From NCBI GenBank assembly GCA_949825025.1, contig OX463786.1, positions 10,964,387 to 11,028,386 on the forward strand: 64,000 nucleotides of DNA, in the 5' to 3' direction. A program made the translations under genes and the position numbers. The stretch comes from Siphlonurus alternatus. Lineage: Eukaryota > Arthropoda > Insecta > Ephemeroptera > Siphlonuridae. How positions within the stretch are numbered: the first letter of the stretch is position 1; each line of letters opens with the position of its first letter. The notes beneath the pieces were generated by a model. That model ran no database searches and had not been told where the DNA came from. It saw only the letters and a list, made by a program, of their open reading frames with translations. Positions 33,165-44,610 of the stretch are shown here, piece after piece.

Positions 33165-33480
33165 GCGAGTCAAAGGAAATTTCTATCAGACGAAATCGAA
33201 TAAAATAAATTTTAAAAATTCGAGAATGCTCTAAAACTTAATCGCTTATAATTTGAGCATATTCAAGGGGGCGGTTTCCTTACAATAGCTCAATTTCCGG
33301 TTTCCGTCCATAAGGCCAATGTTAAACTTCTACCTCGGTTTTCTCAAAACTGATAAGACCGATCCAATTCAAAATTTACATGCCACCTATTGATGGTGAG
33401 TTCTAAGTTCTCTACAAATCTTGTAGCAATTAAGGGGGCGGATTCCGAGATCTCAATCAACTGAAGTCAATCCTTAATAT
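33165..33480. repeat. Family M repeat, uninterrupted copy
   Basis: Aligns with 24340-24443 and 26565-26680 without the 2.1-kb insertion: at the junction it reads CGTCCATAAGGCCAATGTTA. It also has an internal direct repeat, CAAGGGGGCGGTTTCC against TAAGGGGGCGGATTCC. Confidence 0.6.
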
Positions 33481-35159
33481 TATTTTATTCTCCAATTCGG
33501 CACAGAAATGCACTATTTTAAATGTACTTATTTTATAATTAGTTCTTTAACGCAAATTGGACTTTATATACAAATAATTCACAGTAAATTAGACAGTCAA
33601 ATATATATTATATTTCTGTAGATAAGCTGCACATAACAAAGAGTCACTAAGCTTAATATTTTTTACATGTATGAATTTTTATATGACAAAGCTCATACAT
33701 TTTCATGATATATATTTATTTTTTAACAAACTTTCTCTATTCAAATTCAGACCAATGTTATATACTGTGGATAAACCAAGTGGAAATATAAATGTAGAAA
33801 CTTCCATTGTGTTAAGTGCATGTGTGTGGTTTAAAGTGTCGATTTACTATGACGTTAATGTGGTACATTTTATGTGACATACAAGCTTCTAAAATGTATG
33901 TGTCGCACTTTTTTTGTCTGCACACTGATCATGGTACTTATGGGTTAAACAAAATAAACATTTGCTAGTATTAATGTTAACAATTTAATTACAAAAGTGG
34001 CTCAATGAGATAACAAAATTTGGATGAAATTGAAATATATAAATGAAAAATTGCTTTAATTAGTTCTAATAAAATAAAGCAATTAATTTCTCACTGACTG
34101 ATAATTTCTATAATGATACTCATTATATTTTTCAAAACCTTTGAATTAATATAATGCCATGATCTTACAGGGAAGGGAAGAGAAAGTTCACTGACACTAG
34201 CTGCCATAACCTGTGTAAACAAAACCGAGATTTGCTTTTGAGACGTATCAGGAAACCATGGAAACCATAGATACGATGGTCGGTTCAAGCTTCATAAAAT
34301 TATATATTAACCTGCATACGATACGGCTTTCGCAATATATAAAAAAAAAAATTATTATCTATAGAAATAATTGTAAAGATAAATTTTTATTGCAGTCGAA
34401 TCAAGATAACAATGGTATAACATGCTTTTTGACCTTAAACACAACATACTGAACTAACCAAATAATTTCGTACTATTATCCATATATTGAATAAAAAAAA
34501 GGTCATCGATTTTGACCTCTATTAACTGTCTATACTTATGCATTAAGATCATAAATATTTTATACAAAACTAGGCAGATAATAACGTTTGATATACAAAG
34601 TATAGTAAAAAGATATCTAGACTGTCTTAAAAAGATGTCCTACTTATTTCTGTAAAGGATAAAACATAAAAAAAAATCTATATTTTCTTCGACTTTTTTT
34701 TCCGCACTTATATACAGTACACCATGTAAGGTATACGTATTTAAAGTGATCGTTAAAGCCTTCTAGACCAATATATTATACATAAAAATATACCTTCAAG
34801 TAGAAAAATATAAAAAAGCTATATATATAATAAAAATATTAAACAACCTATATAGTATTATATAAGTTAAAAATATGTCAAAGTACCTCAGCTTGGCAGT
34901 TAAAGTACCTGTACAGTAAGTGTATTGTGAAGTGATTTTTTTTTAATGCAGAGAAGTATAAAATATATAATATTATATATATTTTTTTTATAATACTGCT
35001 GCATGGATTTTTAGCAGTACGATATCTGATACACTGCATCATGGTTTAAAAAAATATACAGACACGATTGTTATAATATACGGACTATACTAGATTTAAA
35101 TATATAGAAGCAAGCATGGAAAATCCTTTGCGTTTCACATCGACATGCAAAACAGTAAA
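33481..35159. other. AT-rich non-coding
   Basis: ORFs at 33671-33877 (plus), 34288-34091 (minus) and 34258-34452 (plus) are AT-driven and unsupported. Nothing else recognised. Confidence 0.45.
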
Positions 35160-35483
35160 ATGGAGTATCGACCTCAAATTTTTTTATTACAGAAATGCAT
35201 GGATAGAGCGTGCGAAGTTATGCTACCCTGATTTTTTTTCAGATTTTTTAGAGCCCGGGAACTATTTTTAAAAAATTATTGAAAGTTCATTTTGTGACGT
35301 CACGAGACGCCGCTCCTTAAGAAAAAGATAGGACTTACCGCCGCGTGACGTCACAAAAAGGACTTTCAATATTTTTTTAAAAATACTTCCCGGGCCCTAA
35401 AAAAACTGAAAAAAATCAGGGTATCATAAGTTTGCATGCTCTATCCATTTCTGCAATAAAAAAATTTGAGGTCAATCCTCCAT
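35160..35483. mobile_element. Family B2 element
   Basis: ATGGAGTATCGACCTC and its counterpart at the right end are inverted. It carries CAGAAATG...GGATAGAG, GAGCCCGGGAACTATTTTT and two perfect TGACGTCA sites (35295-35302 and 35346-35353) around the centre. Non-coding. Confidence 0.8.
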
Positions 35484-36237
35484 TGAGATAATCTCTATAG
35501 CTAGAGGACTTTAGAAAGTCATATGCAAAGCGACCGTAAATTTGGTACGGTTATATAGTAAATAATAAACACATCTTCTTTGGAAATAAAGGCAATAAAT
35601 TTTTTCTATTTTTTTGTACGAATTTTTATTAAATTATTTTATAAAATCTTTGACATATTCTGCAAAGCTCTCTCCCGTTAAAGGATCTAGAAAAGTGAAG
35701 ATACACTTGAAATCCTCTACGGTATAATAATGCCTACGTTAACTCGAAAAAAAACTCTATAAAGATCCCGAGTTCAAGTTCAACGTTTTATATAGAATGT
35801 ATAATTAAATCGATAGGTTTTTGCTCTTCTAATGACCATTTCAATGGTAATAATTTACTAATAGTATGGTAATTACTACTATATTTTAAGCATATTGAGT
35901 TTCTCATCGTTTTTTTGCAGCAAATATAATAAATTAAAAAACACCAAAATCGTCTACAGGCAGACTTCTATTTCTAAATCGAAATTCTTGTATTTTATAT
36001 TTTTAAAATGTCCGAAATTTGTTCTTGCTAAAAATAAAACAGCTGTGAAAATTTGGTACAAACAAATCGCATTAACATGAAATATTACAAAAACGGAAAA
36101 GCTTAATTCTAGCTTCCTTTTCTGTCTATATTTTTTCATCATTATTTTAGTATTGCAGCGAAGGCACATATATAAAATATATAAAAAGTTTTTATCCTGT
36201 AAAAACAAAAAAACACATGACAATCGATAAAACTCAC
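35484..36237. other. Mostly non-coding; weak plus-strand frame
   Basis: TCATCGTTTTTTTGCAG (ending 35921) is a fair plus-strand acceptor followed by a 52-codon open frame to 36080, but it is K/N-rich and follows base composition. The opposite strand is open for much of the same stretch. I do not call either. Confidence 0.3.
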
Positions 36238-36307
36238 CACCCTTGGAGTGATATACTGTACTAATATCGGGAGTCATCAACACAAATAGTAGTAGGTGGT
36301 CTCTTAC
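36238..36307 (-). CDS. Candidate 70-nt internal exon
   Basis: On the minus strand the segment follows TTTTTTGTTTGATTACAG (intron end at 36308) and precedes GTGAGT. Frame 1 is open (VRDHLLLFVLMTPDISTVYH, then SKG and one base). Both splice sites are good and the peptide is not composition-driven. I could not place it in a family. Alternatively GTAAGA at the exon start is itself a donor (CAG|GTAAGA), which would reverse the roles. Confidence 0.25.
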
Positions 36308-36879
36308 CTGTAATCAAACAAAAAACACATTAATTATATAACAATTACAATATAAGTACATTGTTTGGTTACAGTTTTATGATAAATATTGTACAAAAAG
36401 TTTGATATCATGCATGCTAAAATGACATTAACCATGTGACTAACAAATTTACTGGTAAAGTTACGCCCCCTAAAGTTTACGCCCACTTTTTGTTAGGGTG
36501 TAATTCAAAACGCACGATATTACAAACATACAGTATAGTATTATAGATGGGGGTGGTGTATGGAAAGTTTTCCTGGCGACATAATGGTGTCACTGATTGC
36601 AGTATATAGATATAATAATATAGTTTTATACAGACTTGAATAATATCAGTAAAATAAAATATACTCATTTTGTATAAGAGAAATTTGACTGCCTGATTCA
36701 TTACAATTACTAATAGAAGAAAAGAGATGCAATTTTTGGGGAGTCTACATTCGTCGTGAATGCTCAGGAATACTTCGAATCGTGTCCACCAATGACATCC
36801 TTTGTTGCAAATAATCTACCAATGTCTGAGGACTTTACAAACATGACGGAATCTATATTAAATTTGATAGCTAGTGTCC
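36308..36879. other. Non-coding
   Basis: Nothing recognised. A 74-codon minus frame (36701-36477) is unsupported. Confidence 0.4.
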
Positions 36880-36966
36880 CAAAAAAAGGTTTAAATTCAC
36901 GCCTTCGATCGTAAATTAAAAGACTGCAAAGTAACGTCCACAAACGTGCTGTCCAGAGGTGTGCAT
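36880..36966. mobile_element. Family I right-end fragment
   Basis: AGTAACGTCCACAAACGTGC followed by TGTCCAGAGGTGTGC matches the right end of family I. The upstream part is diverged. Confidence 0.45.
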
Positions 36967-37036
36967 GGAAAAACTTATAGATGGCAAAAGCAGACTTTAC
37001 GTTTGTTACATAAAATTTAATTTAATTTTTAAAACT

Positions 37037-37992
37037 CACTCTTAATAAAATTTGGCTGAATGTCAGTATATTCCTGATACTGAAATTGACATCTTATATT
37101 CAGTGGATTGATACCCCTGAATATTATTCAGGTGTTGGATTTCAGGTGTTAGAAACCACTGTCAATTGACACCCTATTTTCAGTGAGTAGCAAGCACTGA
37201 AATATTTTCAGTGTTTTCTTTAACATTAAAATCATGTACGATTTACGAAATTGAGAAATATGTAATTTTTTAATTTATACAACAAAATTAAATTTTATTT
37301 CTATAGATTCAATAAAATATTAACTTATTATAATTTTATTATACCGTGTCACATAAATTTAATGTAATATAGCATTCCATTGTAAAAAAAATAAATAAGA
37401 AAAAATTGTATTATAATATAAAATTAGCTAGAAATATTAGCGACAATAAATAAAATGGTGAAAAACAACTTATAAATAATACAAATTGATAATTAGACCG
37501 ATATAATAATACTAATAGCAATTACTAACATACAGCAGGCACGGAGGGGGTTATTTGGGTAACTGAATTTGCATCTCATCTCTTAATAAAGTACGATCTC
37601 TTAAAAGAAATACGCCACAAAGTATCGTTGCACTTTAGTGAATACGAATATTATAAACTTTTGAACCAATTAGAGATATTTCTCGTCGTTTTTCCTCAAT
37701 TTCATGACATGACGCCATCATCGCGTTTACAAAATTTTCCACTTCAGCTGACTAAATTATATTTACGATTTGCGTTCTTCATTTGCTTTTTAATTTCACC
37801 TTAATTTTTTTCAGGCTATTAATTTTTTTTCAGTACATATTTTTATTTTTCAGCACATTTTATTTTTTCATCATATCCTTACACTGGGATATATAATTGA
37901 GGTGTTAAAACATAGAAATTTTTTCGAAACTACTGAAAGTCAGTAGTTAAAAATATACTGACATTAATTTCAGCCAAATTTTATTAAGAGTG
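37037..37992. mobile_element. Family L element with ~35-bp inverted ends
   Basis: CACTCTTAATAAAATTTGGC followed by TGAATGTCAGTATA at the left is mirrored at the right (TATACTGACATTAATTTCAG, then CCAAATTTTATTAAGAGTG). The left interior repeats CAGTG/CACTG and TGAATATT motifs and the right end has CTACTGAAAGTCAGTAG. 956 bp, no ORF of note, no clear target duplication. Class unknown. Confidence 0.75.
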
Positions 37993-38928
37993 CGTGCTCT
38001 TCAATATTGTGCCATGACTTATACGTTTACACCTACCTATTCCTATGCAAAAACGTCAATAGGTATAAATAATCTATATATAAATAGTATATATTTTACA
38101 AAATATGTATAAGAAGTAGGTAACACGTTGTAGTAAAATATATTTTTAAAATATGTTATTCTTTTCTCTTTATAAAATTGAGCATAGCACTCGATTAAAT
38201 AAAAAAATATTTATAACCACGCGTATATGAGGAGATCCAATTTAACAAACTCTGTTATATCCATTACAGTATACGAGTATTTTCTACCAATAGAAATGTA
38301 TGCATTAATAATAAATATTCTGTCAAAGCTACAAAAAGATTTTAAAATATTTAGTATAAATATAGAATTTCAAAGAAATATATTTTTTATTCTAAAGTTG
38401 TAAAAAAAAAGTTGCTTCAAAGAATTTATAATAAGCGTTCACAAAAAATAATAATAATAATAATGAAATAAACATACAATAGATATGAAAAATATCATCG
38501 GTATTATACAATTTTTCAGTATGAAAAAATACAAATTTTATCACATTGAAAAAAGTTCACGTGTATATATATTATATAATACAAGTTAACCCAATCAACA
38601 TTCACAATGTATATATAGAATTCGATATCAAATAAAATGTTAATATCAAAATACCAACCAACATTTCTATCATACGTGCTGGTTTCAATAACGTACTATT
38701 ATATAATAAATATATTAAATATTTTATATAGAACATAATAAATTCCTATTTAAATGCAATAAATAAATCTCATAAACCATTTCCTATATTATATGATTTA
38801 CTATATACAGTATATATTACATTGATCGAAAATAATATAATATACACGGTAAAATTTTTTTTTACTATTTTTACTTGTTTGTATGAAATATACAGTATTT
38901 TATATAATATTTTTTATATTATACACTA
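37993..38928. other. AT-rich non-coding
   Basis: Very AT-rich. Nothing recognised before the TA at 38927-38928. Confidence 0.45.
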
Positions 38929-39263
38929 ATGGACAACATACATTGTATGAAAAAAAATTATTGCAGAAATGAATAGAGGGTACCAAATTATGCTACTCTG
39001 AATTTTTTCAGATTTTTTTGAGACCCGGAACTATTTTTAAATAATTATTGAAAGTCCTGTGATTTCAGTTGGCACCTCTGAATTCTTAATAAAAAGGATA
39101 GAGACTGGACGCCTATTGACGCCTCCAGGGGGCGTGGCCGCACTTTCAATACTTATTTAAAAATAGTTCCGGGTCTCAAAAAAATCTGAACAAATTCAGA
39201 ATAGCATAATTTGGTACCCTCTATTCATTTCTGCAATAAAATTTTTTCATGTATGTTGGCCAT
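38929..39263. mobile_element. Family B1 element, intact copy (TA target)
   Basis: 335 bp with ends ATGGACAACATACAT and its counterpart (ATGTATGTTGGCCAT, one mismatch), flanked by TA on both sides. The arms carry TTATTGCAGAAATG, TTTTTTTGAGACCCGGAAC, and a central GACGCCTATTGACGCCTCC block that matches the copies at 5217 and 5434. Confidence 0.85.
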
Positions 39264-40520
39264 TATATTGCATAATTGATCGAGGGCCTTGGTTTGTGTT
39301 TTGTCGGTTTTTTCAGCTCTTTCAACCTTCTATAACATCCTAAAAATTAAATTGCAAAACGCCTTGGCGTCATTAAAATTTATTTATCATAATTATGCTT
39401 GAGTTTAGAAGGATTCAACACAAATTTGGAACATTAACTGACAATAAAAACTCGAGGTCCTCTATCCAAATATATAATACAAAATTGCATTTAAAATCTA
39501 CTCATTTTTTTAACATTGTAGAACATTTATTATTAATTTTAGTACCATTTAATTTTCTACAGTGTAGTTTGAGGTCAAATTATTATACATTATAATACCT
39601 GCATTGCATAGTAGAGAAACGTGCAACCGTTACCAAAACATTAAGCCTAAAGTAAAATCGATTGTGTAATTTCCTCCCGTGTTATGCGTAGCTCTTCACA
39701 ATATAAATATGTACATAACACAAAAACAACAGCGTTTTAATATTATAAAATATTAAAACACAACATAGAGATATTATAAAACCAAGAAACCATTTTTTGA
39801 TATACCATATAGTTATAATAGAGGTTTATCTTTTTATTACCGGTTTAATATCATAGTTTTAATTAAATATAACTATATGTTTACAAATTTATACTAATTA
39901 ATATTATTTTTGGTAAACGGAAATTAAGAACATTTATAACAAGGAAATAGCGATGTACAGTTGAAATGATTATTAATTTAACTAATTATAGTTTCTGTAT
40001 ATAGCGTTTGCTTGGCTTTGTTGTTGTTTACATTCAGCAGTAGGTACTGAGAGGGAACTGGAATCACTTGATTTATTCCTCCTAATTTGACATATTTTAA
40101 TTTTTTTTTTTAACAATAATATATACGTAAGAAATAAATGTACATAACTTGAACATATACATTTTTTTTATTTTACCTAGTTTCTTTAACATTACTTTTT
40201 GTTGTTCCGTTTCCCCCTCGTATTCAAAAGTCCGCGGGGAAAGCAATGGCCGGTGATTGGCTGAATTTTTTTAAGAATCTTAGGGTCAATATCAGTGCAT
40301 AAGTGTCGTAAAATGGTCATTATTGACGTGAAATTTTGAGTCGATTTACATTTTATTTAATGATTTATTGTATTTTTCACAGATATCATTGGCAAATATT
40401 GTATTTTTTTCCATTTACTTGACATCTCAATCTATCAAATAACATAATTGTCAAATGTACCACGATTGTCATATCGCAGAAAATAAATAGTTTTTGGTAT
40501 GCTACTACCATGTTAAATAG
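39264..40520. other. AT-rich non-coding
   Basis: A 66-codon frame (39395-39595) is unsupported. Near 40220-40280 there is a short GC-richer piece with no recognisable content. Confidence 0.4.
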
Positions 40521-40574
40521 GTGCTTTTTGCCTACATTCACGTGACGTCATATTTTTGTGACGTATGGTGAAAG
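40521..40574 (+). mobile_element. Family P fragment
   Basis: TTTGCCTACATTC, TGACGTCA (40543-40550) and GTGACGTATGGTGAAA match the end of the family P copy at 59781. Only the terminal part is recognisable. Confidence 0.5.
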
Positions 40575-40891
40575 ACCCGTATACATGTATGCGTTATAGT
40601 ATAATAAAGAGTATAATATTATTTCATTTATAATAAAAACATCGTATTTATATACGTACTACGTATATAATAGGTATAAATTTTCAGAACCATATTAAAG
40701 AGTTCCGTTCTATTTGCAGCAAACCAAAACGTTTTTTTATGAAACTAAGGGATATCAATAGCAATTAGATGTATTTACTTCATATATACTGTAGGTATAT
40801 AGAATATTAAAGTTAAGCAGCAAGCTCAAAAAAAAAAATAATAATACTATATAAATCCCCCTCATTTCCTCCCCCTATTTTTTCATTGCAG
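40575..40891. other. Non-coding, ends in a strong acceptor
   Basis: The last 35 bases are almost pure pyrimidine (about 40857-40886) followed by GCAG. Confidence 0.35.
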
Positions 40892-41070
40892 TACCCAAGT
40901 TTTTATGTACAACTCTAATACTGATTTGGGTAGGAATTGAGAACATTATAAGACATTTGGGAGAACTTACAATGAGTCTACCTAAGGGATTTGAGCTTTT
41001 TTTATTGGTTATGCAAGACACGTGTATTACGTCGTCAATCTATAGGGAATTCTATAACTCCATCTGTTAG
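40892..41070 (+). CDS. Candidate terminal exon, 58 codons
   Basis: Follows a very strong 3' splice site (a CCTCCCCCTATTTTTTCATTGCAG-type tract ending at 40891). Entering with two bases, one frame is open for 58 codons to TAG at 41068, including PKFLCTTLILIWVGIENIIR and, later, LPKGFELFLLVMQDTCITSS. The other two frames close early, and G+C is above background. No donor of quality lies inside, so it would be a last exon. Unrecognised family; there is one hydrophobic stretch at the start. A chance frame remains possible. Confidence 0.3.
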
Positions 41071-41162
41071 ACTTTGATGTTATCAATAGATATTATTACA
41101 GGTATAGCTGGAGAATTTTATTGAGTCTATTCTTGTAGTTAATCAGCAATTTTGCAAGGATG

Positions 41163-41531
41163 TTAAGGTGGATTCACATTGCGGTTTTTATCATGCGACG
41201 GGACGCGAATAACGCGCACTTGCTGTGACATCCATTGACGGCCATATTTGGCAATTAAAAAAAAGAGCATCGCAATTAACGCGATTTCGCTGCCGCAACC
41301 TGGTGAATTCACTCGCCGCATAGGATTTTACAGCTTGTGTGACGCGATTTTGTCACACAAGCTGTGAAATCCTATGCGGAAGCGAATTCGCCATTGCCGC
41401 GGCGAATATCGCATTATATAACGATGCTCTTTTTTTAGTCGCCAAATATGGCCGCCAATTGATGTTACAGCAAGTGCGCATTGTTCGCTTCGCGTCGCAG
41501 ACTGAAAATCGCCATGTGAATCCGCCTTTAA
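41163..41531. mobile_element. Family H fold-back element, copy 1 (TTAA)
   Basis: TTAAGGTGGATTCACATTGC at the left and TGTGAATCCGCCTTTAA at the right. Long arms share CAAGTGCGC, ATGGCCGCCAA / TTGGCAATT, AGAGCATCG / CGATGCTCTTTTTTT and, at the centre, ACAGCTTGTGTGACGCGATT. A 78-codon plus and a 66-codon minus frame run through the arms because of the symmetry and are not genes. Confidence 0.85.
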
Positions 41532-41737
41532 GGTGGATTTTCATGAGTGACAATGGCGATGCGACGCGATTTTGACGTACAAGCTGTAAAATCCTATTCA
41601 GCGAGCGAATTCACCGATTATAGCGTTAATTACGATGCTTCTTTTTTAATAACCAAATATGGCCACCAGTGGATGTTACAGTAAGTGCGAATTATTCGCG
41701 TCGCAGGCTAGAAATCGCTCGTGTAAATCCACCTTAA
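41528..41737. mobile_element. Family H element, copy 2, shorter (TTAA)
   Basis: Shares its left TTAA (41528-41531) with copy 1 and its right TTAA (41734-41737) with family A copy 3. The ends TTAAGGTGGATTTTCATGAG and CTCGTGTAAATCCACCTTAA are inverted. The body corresponds to only one arm of copy 1, so it is an internally deleted derivative. Confidence 0.8.
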
Positions 41738-42088
41738 GGGTAAGGTAACGCCACCAATGTTAAAAAAAATCCCTCTCACAAAAATTCTGAAAAAAATTTA
41801 AAATGTTCTCCTCTATACCCCCTATCAGTACCTAAAATATCAGGTATACAAATACGATCTAGTTTTTGAGTTATAAATTTTTAAAGTTGACTACTTTAAC
41901 ATGGAGAAATGAAACTCCCATGTTAAATTGGTCAACTTTAAAAATTCATAACTCAAAAACTAGATCGTATTTGTATACCTGATATTTTAGCTACTGATAG
42001 GGGGTGTAGAGGAGAACATTTTAAATTTTTTTCAGAATTTTTGTGAGAGGGATTTTTTTTAACATTGGTGGCGTTACCTTACCCTTAA
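41734..42088. mobile_element. Family A fold-back element, copy 3 (TTAA), near-perfect
   Basis: 355 bp. TTAAGGGTAAGGTAACGCCA at the left is exactly mirrored at the right, and nearly the whole element folds on itself around AACATGGAGAAATG / ACTCCCATGTT. Arm identity is the highest in family A, so it is the youngest or a gene-converted copy. Confidence 0.9.
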
Positions 42089-42093
42089 TATTT

Positions 42094-42198
42094 ATTCACG
42101 AAGGAGTTATCCAGTTTTCTCACTAACCGCGGTTAGTACTATTGATTTTGGCTTAAACGTGGTTAACGAGAAAGCTGGATAACTTCTATCGTAAATCA
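42094..42198. mobile_element. Family G hairpin, copy 5
   Basis: ATTCACGAAGGAGTTATCCA pairs with GAGAAAGCTGGATAACTTCT...TAAATCAC. The inner ACTAACCGCGGTTAGT is itself self-complementary. It starts a few bases after the TTAA that ends family A copy 3. Confidence 0.65.
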
Positions 42199-42284
42199 CA
42201 TCCGCAGATGTAATATGCATGTTTGTTTTTTTATGTTTAATGAAGTATTCATACCTTCAAGATCAAACTCTGAGTACTTTCGCA

Positions 42285-42752
42285 GAGACCATAATTTCTA
42301 ATTAAACTTTACTCATAAAAAATAATTAAAAATTTAATCAATGATTTTTATTAAGCAGAAGTTTGATAAAATAAATCTTCAGTTTAAGTCTTTAAGCTTT
42401 AATCAATTCGTTATTCAGTACATTATATAACATGATTAAAATCCAATTAAAAGCATCAATGCAATAATAATTATTTAATCAAACTTTAATAAATATAACT
42501 TTTTACCATAAATTTTATTTTAATAAACAAATTAAACTTTTTAAATCTAAAAAAGTACCTTCTCTCGCTTTTTTTTTAAAAAATTTAACTTTAAAAAAAT
42601 TAAATATCTTAATAATTTTTACTTTTTTCAAAGTACTCTCTTCAAAAGCAAGCACTATGAGTAGAACATTATTATAATAATAAAACTAATTTAACAAGTT
42701 TATATTAAGAAAGTTAATTTTAAAAAGAAGTTTAAAGTTGGTTCTGCGAACG
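42285..42752. repeat. Possible eroded AT-rich element
   Basis: CTTTCGCAGAGACCATAATT near 42283 pairs weakly with AAGTTGGTTCTGCGAACG near 42735-42752, enclosing very AT-rich DNA with repeated AGTTTAA/TTAAACT motifs. Only suggestive. Confidence 0.25.
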
Positions 42753-44430
42753 CCCGGGTAGTGCCGCTTCTTTTTCAACACGGATGTACCGAGAGTTGCC
42801 TACTTGTCAGGGGCTTCAACATTTTAAGGAAGATTCTGCCGCAAAAGAAACTTAATTCATATTAAATTTCATTAATATAATTACAATTTTGAGGAATCAA
42901 AAAGGGGAATTAAACATAAAAAACTTCTTTTTTTCTGTTAATTCAAGATAGTGTACAGTTGACAGTTAGCGCTGTCTGATTTTATGTTGGCATTAAATTT
43001 TTTTTAATTAAGATTATTAAAGGAGTAAAACCAAAGCCTATATATTATCAGCTCTGACTAAAACCTGATTTTAATGCCAAATTTGTTCCATTTTGTGAAC
43101 TCTTATCAATGCTTTAGTAGATTAAATTTTTTAACACTTTCTCGAACAATATATATAGTAGATTACAAGTCCATGCATGTTTCTAAAAATGGACGGTTTT
43201 TTTTTATTACAGTTCATTTTATATTTATAGTGTATATAGCTTTAATTCGATCTAGAATAGAATGAGAGATGATCCCAATTATAGTTAATAGTTTTAAAAC
43301 CTGAAACAAAAAGTGCATATCCAGAAGAAAGCTTGCAGGACACTTCTTCTCAAACTCTTCCTTTTTGAATCTAAAGAAACGTGGAAACTAAAATAAGCTA
43401 CCTATAGCTGTCGAAGTGACGTGAAAGGTTTGATTTATCAATATAAACTGGATAAAAGTCAAAGCTGCAAAGGGATTAGTTTATAAGAGGATTTGAAAAG
43501 TCCACTGAAGTATTTTCTAAATTAAATACAAGTTTTTTATATTATATTCTACACGATAGACATGCATGCAGGTTTTTGCTCATGTCCGTGACTATTTAGT
43601 TAGTTATACTATATATGCCTTCTTTTTAAAATGCTAAGGTTATTTATTTGAAATAAAAAGCAACGTTGATGAAAAATATGGTACGAATAACTGCATGCAA
43701 GAGCAATTATTATAAAATTAAGAGAAAAATACTTCCATAAAAAGTATAAAACATGAAAACTTCAACTATAAATAGTTTTAATATCTATAAGAACAAATCT
43801 TCGAATATTTCGAACATGGTATTTAACAAATGGTGTTATTACTTTTTTTCTTCCAATACTAAAAATAAGAAAAGTAAAATAAAAAAGCTAAAAACTATAA
43901 CAAGTTATACGTCTGTAAAAGTAAAACAAATTTACAAATCTCTTCTTCAAAGTTGCATAAAAGCAATACCTTATTCAAATTTATTTCTATTTTAGTGTTT
44001 GATCAGAATAATAATTAGGAGCTGAGAAGGAGTGCTTGATTTGCAATAATATTAAATTTACAAATTTCAAAGCACGTATTTATTATTTGGTTCAACTTTT
44101 AATTAATTAGACTCTACAGTCTACAGTATTGTATCCATAAGTTTTCACGTTAAAATATTATTTTACGTAAGTCTTGTAAGTCATATATTAAAATACAAAT
44201 CATTTTTCAAATGCTTTAAATTAAAATAAAATTTTTCCACTGCTATTTTTCATTTTCTTTAAAATTCCACTTCTACTTAAAAAAAATATATATATAATTC
44301 AATTCTAAGTTTAATATAAACGAAGCAATCTCCTTAAATATTTCGTTACCCTCAACACTCTACTTGCTTTCTTGACTGTCGTGGCATAGCGTTCATTTTT
44401 TTTTTTTTTTTTTTTTTCCTTTTCTTTCAG
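42753..44430. other. Non-coding
   Basis: A short GC-richer patch follows 42753. ORFs at 43074-43265 and 43753-43995 are AT-driven. The segment ends in a T-run (about 44396-44417) plus CCTTTTCTTTCAG, a strong acceptor. Confidence 0.4.
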
Positions 44431-44610
44431 AGAGCTTTGACTTCATATACAGCGGGGAAAGAAAGCTCTTTGACATTTTACTATATAGAGAGTAAGGCTA
44501 TGTCGTCTACGTCATATAAGACGATGAAGGCGGTGGTTGGTACTCTGCAATGCAGACTATACTACAAAGTGGACGTTTTACTAAGCTGCAGTAATATTAC
44601 TATAGTATGA
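44431..44610 (+). CDS. Candidate terminal exon, 59 codons
   Basis: Directly after the strong acceptor, frame 0 is open for 59 codons to TGA at 44608. It begins RALTSYTAGKESSLTFYYIE and contains SYKTMKAVVGTLQCRLYYKV. Codon use and G+C differ from the flanks. A possible internal donor (GAGA|GTAAGG at 44492) would make it a 61-nt internal exon instead. No family recognised and no upstream exon in the window could be joined with confidence. It is the most coding-like of the plus-strand pieces, but still unproven. Confidence 0.33.
   Translation, partial: RALTSYTAGKESSLTFYYIESKAMSSTSYKTMKAVVGTLQCRLYYKVDVLLSCSNITIV

Noticed and set aside
41339..41575. 78-codon plus and 66-codon minus ORFs
   Set aside because: They lie in the arms of the palindromic family H element and mirror each other; artefacts of symmetry.
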